The notes beneath the pieces are model-generated. The model made no database searches. It was not told the origin of the DNA and saw nothing but the letters and a program-made list of their open reading frames with translations. Of a stretch of DNA of 9,985 nt, positions 5,345 to 9,985 are shown piece after piece (the first letter of the stretch is position 1; each line of letters opens with the position of its first letter). Origin of the DNA: Betaproteobacteria bacterium (lineage in GTDB: Bacteria; Pseudomonadota; Gammaproteobacteria; Burkholderiales; SG8-39); contig JAABRB010000102.1 of assembly GCA_011391185.1 (NCBI GenBank), positions 1 to 9,985 of the forward strand. The letters run 5' to 3'. A program made the position numbers and the translations under genes.

Positions 5345-8300
5345 TCATGCTAGCACGCGCCGCTTGCGTTCTCCGCGCCGCATGAACGCCCAGAAGATGA
5401 GGGGCACCACGAACAGCGTGAGAAGCGTCGACACCGAGAGGCCCCAGACGATTGCACCCGCGACGGGCCCCCAGAGCAGCGATTTTCCGCCGAGGCCCAA
5501 GGCGAGCGAAAGGAGCCCCGCGATCGTGGTCGTCGAGGTCATCAGAATCGGGATGATCCTGCGCCGCGCGGCGTACACGGTCGCGTGCAGCACGCTCATG
5601 CCCGCCGCGAGCCGCCGGTTGGCCGCGTCGATCAGCACGATCGCCGAGTTCACCGCGATGCCGGTCAGCGCAATGACCCCGTACAGCGTGTAGAGACTCA
5701 GCGGATTTCCCGACACCAGCAGGCCGAACACGACGCCCGTGAAGGCGAGCGGCACCGTGACCAGGATCATGAGCGGCTGTCCATAGCTCCGGAACTGCGC
5801 CGCGAGTATGAGGAAAATGAGCCCGACGCCGAGAAGGAACAGAATCTTCATCGCATCGAGGCTTTCCTGGATGTCGTCCAGCTCGCCCGAGAAGTCGAGG
5901 GACGTGGACGGATAGCGGGTCTTGACCTTGTCCCACTCCGCCTCGATCGCCCGGTTCGCCGCCACGGTATCGATGACCGCCTTGTCGAGGTTCGCCTCCA
6001 CGGCGATCGAACGCCGCAGGTTGTAGTGGCGGATCGCGCCCTCGCCGGCGCGCGTTTCCGCGGTCACGAGCCGGCCGAGTGTCGTCGTGACCCCGCCGCG
6101 CAGCGCCACGGGCATCTCGAGAATCGCGGCGACGTCGGCCGACGCTTCGCGGCGGGCGCGCACGCGAACTTCGAGTTTCTCGCCGGAATCGCGCATCACC
6201 GCGGCGATCTCGCCGTCGACGGCCAGCCGCACCAGCCGCGAGACCTGCGCATCGACGAGGCCCGCAGCGCGCACCGCTTCCCGATCGAGCTTCAGCACGA
6301 GCTGCGGCCGGCCGGGCAGGTCGTCGTCGGTGACGTCCTGGGTGCCACGTATCCCGGCGACGATGCGCTTCATCCCGTCGGCCGCGGCGCGTAGTTCGGC
6401 GTAGTCGTCGTTGCGCACGCGCACCCGGATCGCCTTGCTCGGTGGCGGCCCGCCGGAGAGCACCGTGAACGTGACCTTGCCGGGCCCGGGTACGGCCAGG
6501 ACATCCTTGCGCAGCGCCTCGACGATCTCCGGCGCTTCGCGTGCATCCGCCCCGCGCGGCTGCAGGGTGACGATCAGCTGACCGTAGGCGTCGCCGAAGA
6601 TCGGCTCCGTGTCGGTGAATTTCACGCCCGCGGCGGCGGTGACGGCACGTACGTTCGCGGGATTCAGGTGCTTCTTCACCACGGGCTCCAGTCCTTGGAG
6701 CCGCTCGAGCGTCGCTTCGATCGGGGCGCCCGCGGGCATGTCGATGTTCACGTAGAAGATGCGCAGCGGATCGAAGGCGAAGAACTGGATGCGCACGACC
6801 CCGGTCGCCACCGCCGCTCCAGCGGCAGCAACGGCGAGCACCGCGACCGCGGCGAAACGCAATGGCCGCCGCATGACGTAGACGAGCGCAAGCGAGTACT
6901 TCACGCGCACCCCGTGCGTCAGGCGGGTGCGCCACCGCTGGATCCGGTTCGGGTGCGAGAAGTCCGGGCGCAGGGCTGCGACGTGGGTCGGAATCATCCA
7001 GTAGGCCTCGATCAGGCTGATCAGCAGCGCAAGCGTGACGACGAACGGGATGACGAACATGAACTTGCCCACGATGCCGGGCAGGAGCATGAGGGGCAGG
7101 AACGCGGCCAGCGTGGTCGCAACGGAGGACGTGACCGGGGCGAACACTTCCCGCATCGCGTCGATGGCGGCCGAGACGACCTCCTGGCCGCGCTGCAGCC
7201 GGTAGTAGATCGCCTCGACGACCACTACCGCGTCGTCCACCAGCATGCCGAGCGCGATGACGACGCCGAGGAGCACCGACACGTTCAGCGTGCTGCCGGT
7301 CGCGTAGAGCACCGCGAATGTGCCGGCCAGCGAGAACGGAATGCCGATCGCGACGAGAATCGAGATCCGCGTGCCAAGAAACAACCAACAGATCGCGAGA
7401 ACCAGTGCCAGACCGATCCCCGCATTCGATTCCATGATGCGGATCGCCGCCTGGGTCATCACCGTCTGGTCGTCCGCCAGCATCAGCGCAACGCCGGAAG
7501 CGGCCAGGACCGGATTCTTCTCCGCGATGTAGGCATCCAGCTTGTCGACGAGCTCGATGGTGTTGGTATGGCTCTTCTTGGTGACCGAGAAGAGCACCGC
7601 GGGTCGGCCGTCGCGGGTGACGAGCTGGCTGGCCGTTGCGCGCGCCCGCGACACTGTGGCCACGGTATCGAGCGGGAACTGCTCACGCGCGTTGCCGAGC
7701 GGACTCACCGCGATGCGGGCGAGCGCCGAGGGATCGGCGTCCTGCCCGATGACCCGTACCAGCCATTCGTCGCCCTCGGTCTTGCGGCGGCCGGCGAACG
7801 TGTCGCGGAAAGCGCCGCTCACCGCATCGGCGACGTCGCTGCCGTTCGCGCCGCGCGCGACGAGCGCATGCGGCGCGAATTCGACCAGCAGCTCCGGATC
7901 GTGCTGGCCGAGCGCAAAGACGCGATCCACCCCGGCGATCCGCTCGATGTCGAGCTTGATCTGGTGCGCGATGGAGCGCAGCACCTCGTCGTCGGCGCTT
8001 CCGGTCAGGAGCACCATCGCCGTCGGGAAGCCATTCGAGGTCGTGATCTCGGTGGTGCGTGGGTCCTTCGCCTCCGCGGGCAGCTCGGCCCTGGCCTTGT
8101 TCTGGATCTCGCGGTTGAGATCGTTGATGCGTTTGTCGAAGGTGCGGCCGTCGATCTCTCGGAAGCGGACCAGGATGTGCGAGATGTTCTCGCGGCTCGA
8201 GGAGAGCACGAACCGGATGTCCTGCACGTTCTTGATCGCCTCTTCGAGCGGAACCGTGACGCGCTTCTCCACATCCTCGGCGGCGGCGCCCGGCAGGACG

Positions 8301-8446
8301 GTCGTGATATCGACCCAGTTGAAATTGATCTCGGGGTCCTGCTCGCGCGGCATGAGCGAGTAGCCGGCAAGGCCAACCAGGATCACCACCACGAACGTGA
8401 TGTTCGCGAAGGGGTGATTGCGGATTAACCGCCGGTAGAAACGCAT
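5345..8446 (-). CDS. RND efflux transporter permease (HAE1-like)
   Basis: Inner-membrane proton-driven efflux pump, 1033 aa, the normal length for the family. TM1 (about 13-31) is followed by the first large periplasmic domain (about 32-338), TM2-TM6 (about 341-488) and TM7 (about 530-551). The second periplasmic domain spans about 552-865, and the last segments run from about 866 to 1022. TM4 carries the paired acids D404/D405 in GMLVDDAVVVVEA, the proton-relay pair of HAE1 pumps such as AcrB (D407/D408). The TM10 motif is TGIAVNSAIVLID, so the lysine equivalent to AcrB K940 is replaced, as in some other RND branches. Start: ATG at 8446 gives the conserved N-terminus MRFYRRLIRNHP; an in-frame GTG at 8515 would overlap the adaptor gene. 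The adaptor is encoded 46 bp upstream. No outer-membrane channel is in view. The paired acids argue against the CusA metal class, but the substrate is unknown. Confidence 0.96.
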   Translation of the reverse strand: MRFYRRLIRNHPFANITFVVVILVGLAGYSLMPREQDPEINFNWVDITTVLPGAAAEDVEKRVTVPLEEAIKNVQDIRFVLSSSRENISHILVRFREIDGRTFDKRINDLNREIQNKARAELPAEAKDPRTTEITTSNGFPTAMVLLTGSADDEVLRSIAHQIKLDIERIAGVDRVFALGQHDPELLVEFAPHALVARGANGSDVADAVSGAFRDTFAGRRKTEGDEWLVRVIGQDADPSALARIAVSPLGNAREQFPLDTVATVSRARATASQLVTRDGRPAVLFSVTKKSHTNTIELVDKLDAYIAEKNPVLAASGVALMLADDQTVMTQAAIRIMESNAGIGLALVLAICWLFLGTRISILVAIGIPFSLAGTFAVLYATGSTLNVSVLLGVVIALGMLVDDAVVVVEAIYYRLQRGQEVVSAAIDAMREVFAPVTSSVATTLAAFLPLMLLPGIVGKFMFVIPFVVTLALLISLIEAYWMIPTHVAALRPDFSHPNRIQRWRTRLTHGVRVKYSLALVYVMRRPLRFAAVAVLAVAAAGAAVATGVVRIQFFAFDPLRIFYVNIDMPAGAPIEATLERLQGLEPVVKKHLNPANVRAVTAAAGVKFTDTEPIFGDAYGQLIVTLQPRGADAREAPEIVEALRKDVLAVPGPGKVTFTVLSGGPPPSKAIRVRVRNDDYAELRAAADGMKRIVAGIRGTQDVTDDDLPGRPQLVLKLDREAVRAAGLVDAQVSRLVRLAVDGEIAAVMRDSGEKLEVRVRARREASADVAAILEMPVALRGGVTTTLGRLVTAETRAGEGAIRHYNLRRSIAVEANLDKAVIDTVAANRAIEAEWDKVKTRYPSTSLDFSGELDDIQESLDAMKILFLLGVGLIFLILAAQFRSYGQPLMILVTVPLAFTGVVFGLLVSGNPLSLYTLYGVIALTGIAVNSAIVLIDAANRRLAAGMSVLHATVYAARRRIIPILMTSTTTIAGLLSLALGLGGKSLLWGPVAGAIVWGLSVSTLLTLFVVPLIFWAFMRRGERKRRVLA

Positions 8447-8492
8447 GCCTGGATTATTCCTGCCGGACTCGCGCGGCGTGCGACCCTGTCGG

Positions 8493-9515
8493 CTACCTAC
8501 CTGCGGGCTTGGCACCGAGGGAATTGCGCCCCTCGGTGACGATCAGCGTATCGACCGGGAACACGACCGGCACCGGACGGCCTTCCTGCGCGCCGGGAAG
8601 CACGACGAACTCGGGTGCCTTCCCGGACATGATAAACACGCCGAGCTCGCCCTTGCGCCGCACGACGTACTCGGCCGGCAGGTGCGGGCGCGTCTCGCGC
8701 CAGACGAGCCGTCCGGACGTGCCGGGTTGCGCCGTGCGCTCCTGGAACGCGAGCCGGGCCTCGACCGTCCGGGATTCCCGGTCCACGGCGGGCGAGACGC
8801 GCGTGAGCTTCACCGGGTAGTCGACATCGGCACTAAACACAGCGCCGGCCGCCTCCTTGAGGGACTGGGCGTCCTTCAACTGCACCTGCGCCGACACTTC
8901 CGGGCGCGACCGATCGATCAGCGTGACGAGCACTGCTCCGGGCGCGGCAAGCTCGCCTACGCCGACATGGCGCTGCTTCACGATGGCATCGAACGGCGCA
9001 CGCACCGTCGTCTTCTCGAGCTCACGCTCCGCGGTCGCGAGGCCCGCGTGCTGCACGGCGAGCTCGGCCCGCTGCACGGCGAGCTCCGTCTCGCGCTGAA
9101 TGACGGCCTCGGCCGAGATGAAATTCTGCTTCGCCAGCTCGCGCGCACGCTCGAGCTGCGATTCGGCCTGAGCGATGCGCGCCTGGACAGCGCCCATGCT
9201 CGCCCTGGCTTTCGTTACGGCAAGCTCGAAGTCGCGCTTGTCGAGCCGTGCCACCACGTCGCCCTTGCGTATCGTCTGCCCGACGTCATAGGGAAGCGCC
9301 AGGATGCGTGCCGAGACCTCCGCCGACAGCTTGCTCTCGTTCTCGGGCAGGCTCTGGGCAGGCGCGCTGCGCTCGGGGTAGATGGCGATCCCGCCGAGCG
9401 GCCGCGCGGCGATCGCCGGCGCCGCGGCATCCCCGATCGGCCTGGGGGGGCTCTGCGCCGCCGCGCCGAGCGACAGTCCTGCCAGGACGATCAGGAGCGG
9501 ACCGGGATTGCGCAT
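8493..9515 (-). CDS. RND efflux periplasmic adaptor (membrane fusion protein)
   Basis: Periplasmic adaptor joining the RND pump to an outer-membrane channel, 340 aa. A hydrophobic signal segment (residues 6-20, LLIVLAGLSLGAAA) probably ends in a signal peptidase I site after AAA; there is no lipobox. The N-terminal half-lipoyl region (about 62-95) leads into a coiled-coil hairpin (about 96-168). The matching half-lipoyl region follows (TTVRAPFDAIVKQRHVGVGEL, about 169-189), then beta-barrel and membrane-proximal domains. Within the hairpin, one heptad is duplicated almost exactly (ELAVQRA, ELAVQHA at 144-157). Start: the frame opens further upstream at ATG 9599, but ATG 9515 sits directly before the signal peptide. 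The region before it is C-rich on the mRNA and lacks a Shine-Dalgarno, with three tandem CCCCCGA units. The gene lies 46 bp before the RND gene and probably shares its operon. Confidence 0.92.
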   Translation of the reverse strand: MRNPGPLLIVLAGLSLGAAAQSPPRPIGDAAAPAIAARPLGGIAIYPERSAPAQSLPENESKLSAEVSARILALPYDVGQTIRKGDVVARLDKRDFELAVTKARASMGAVQARIAQAESQLERARELAKQNFISAEAVIQRETELAVQRAELAVQHAGLATAERELEKTTVRAPFDAIVKQRHVGVGELAAPGAVLVTLIDRSRPEVSAQVQLKDAQSLKEAAGAVFSADVDYPVKLTRVSPAVDRESRTVEARLAFQERTAQPGTSGRLVWRETRPHLPAEYVVRRKGELGVFIMSGKAPEFVVLPGAQEGRPVPVVFPVDTLIVTEGRNSLGAKPAGR

Positions 9516-9518
9516 GTC

Positions 9519-9539
9519 TCGGGGGTCGGGGGTCGGGGG
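9519..9539. repeat. Three tandem 7-bp repeats (TCGGGGG) before the RND adaptor start
   Basis: Three perfect copies of TCGGGGG on the plus strand (CCCCCGA on the mRNA), ending 4 nt before the adaptor ATG at 9515. They occupy the place where a ribosome binding site would normally lie. Three G5 tracts with 2-nt spacers on the template strand, plus a later GGG, could allow a G-quadruplex-like fold. Because the unit is 7 bp, copy-number change would alter the leader and would shift frame from the alternative upstream ATG at 9599. Confidence 0.8.
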
Positions 9540-9597
9540 CTCTGCGCATGCCGGGTGCGATCGCGCATAGCGGGCACGGCCCAAGGCATGCGTGCAC

Positions 9598-9603
9598 ATT
9601 CTA
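9598..9603 (-). promoter_or_regulatory. Possible -10 element for the RND adaptor-pump transcript
   Basis: TAGAAT on the minus strand matches the sigma-70 -10 consensus at five of six bases and lies in the gap between soxZ and the adaptor, 82 bp before the adaptor start. No convincing -35 hexamer is seen at 16-18 bp spacing. If used, it would exclude the upstream ATG at 9599 (which overlaps it) as a start. Reported as a weak candidate only. Confidence 0.25.
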
Positions 9604-9638
9604 GCGCGCCGCAGCCGGTTCGAGTCGGGCGGTGCCCG

Positions 9639-9944
9639 CTACCCGGCGACGACCACGACGGGGTCGGTCCGGGTCTCGCCCCGGCTGTCCTCCCAGCGCA
9701 GCGTCAGCGTGTCGTTCGCCTTTGCGTCACGCAGCCGGAAACCGATGAGCGGATTGGTCGACACCGAGCGGCCGAGCTCGGCCGCGAACACCGTGCGTCC
9801 GCCGCGCTGCACGGTGAATTTGCGGATGAAATGCTCGGGAATGAGCTTCCCCGCCGCGTCCTTGCGCAGTCCGTTCTCGTGCGGATGGCTCATCAGCACG
9901 CGCACGTCGGCGACGCCGCCTGCGAGGCGCGCGCGGGCCTTCAT
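9639..9944 (-). CDS. soxZ: Thiosulfate oxidation carrier subunit SoxZ
   Basis: Periplasmic partner of SoxY, 101 aa. In the Sox pathway the SoxYZ heterodimer carries the sulfur intermediate on a SoxY cysteine swinging arm while SoxAX, SoxB and SoxCD process it. The protein is recognisable from end to end: MKARARLAGGVADVRVLMSH, then HENGLRKDAAGKLIPEHFI and NPLIGFRLRDAKANDTLTLR, ending WEDSRGETRTD. Length and lack of signal peptide are normal, since SoxZ is exported with SoxY. Start: ATG at 9944 matches the family; upstream in-frame codons in the last 41 bases add nothing family-like. No Shine-Dalgarno is visible. The ATG overlaps a TGA (9941-9943) that would close an upstream frame as ATGA, so coupling to a preceding gene is possible. 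The visible 14 codons of that frame do not show the GGCGG end expected of SoxY. Confidence 0.95.
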   Translation of the reverse strand: MKARARLAGGVADVRVLMSHPHENGLRKDAAGKLIPEHFIRKFTVQRGGRTVFAAELGRSVSTNPLIGFRLRDAKANDTLTLRWEDSRGETRTDPVVVVAG

Positions 9945-9985
9945 CGGTTGCGGCGCACCGCCGCTCCGCAAATCGCCGTCCGTTC

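Noticed and set aside
6668..8428. A 586-codon open frame on the plus strand opposite the RND pump gene
   Set aside because: It is rich in Asp, His, Arg and Glu with no domain pattern, as expected of the antisense of a hydrophobic GC-rich gene. The minus-strand RND reading is full length with intact motifs.
9568..9641. Possible tRNA: length near 74, 10-bp outer pairing and a GGTTCGAGTC T-loop-like string
   Set aside because: When the T-loop is placed correctly, the acceptor and T stems each have a mismatch, the D and anticodon arms cannot be formed in the remaining 35 nt, and there is no CCA. At best a chance likeness or a decayed remnant.
1..9985. CRISPR array, rRNA, integrase or toxin-antitoxin genes
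   Set aside because: No regularly spaced repeats, rRNA-like sequence or such protein motifs were seen on either strand.

Overview
This GC-rich window looks bacterial and most likely comes from a sulfur-oxidising proteobacterium, with a betaproteobacterium as the best guess. The grounds are a recognisable soxZ, Gram-negative envelope exporters of two classes, and the codon style. All eight convincing genes lie on the minus strand, so transcription runs from right to left. The many long plus-strand frames are GC-driven shadows.

Read in the direction of transcription, the window starts with soxZ (9639-9944), the carrier subunit of thiosulfate oxidation. A 123-bp gap follows (9516-9638) with a weak promoter-like hexamer and three tandem 7-bp repeats just ahead of the next start codon. 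Then comes an RND efflux pair: a periplasmic adaptor (8493-9515) and a full-length inner-membrane pump of the HAE1-like type (5345-8446). No outer-membrane channel gene is present in the window. Forty-one bases further on is a metal-dependent amidohydrolase of the imidazolonepropionase-like/prolidase-like group (3900-5303), with all expected metal ligands and an unusual C-terminal tail.

The last block is a compact four-gene exporter cassette: a TetR-family regulator (3261-3869), a lipoprotein HlyD-type adaptor (2297-3277), an ABC ATPase (1374-2300) and an ABC-2 permease (238-1377). Its genes overlap by 17, 4 and 4 bp, so it is almost certainly one translationally coupled operon. Its layout recalls the enterobacterial cecR-ybhGFSR locus, but with one permease instead of two. 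Two perfect copies of TTGGTA-N4-TACCAA sit just upstream of tetR, 29 bp apart centre to centre, and are very probably its operators. One contains the amidohydrolase stop codon and the other lies inside the last amidohydrolase codons.

Downstream of the operon (1-237) there is no gene. The stretch 36-208 has imperfect terminal inverted repeats and two internal perfect hairpins, as expected of a small non-autonomous mobile or REP-type repeat.

The gene families are well known and no new enzymatic system is obvious. The points most worth a second look are the twin operator, the amidohydrolase tail running into it, the palindromic element at the left, and the placing of two exporters plus a hydrolase beside a sox gene.
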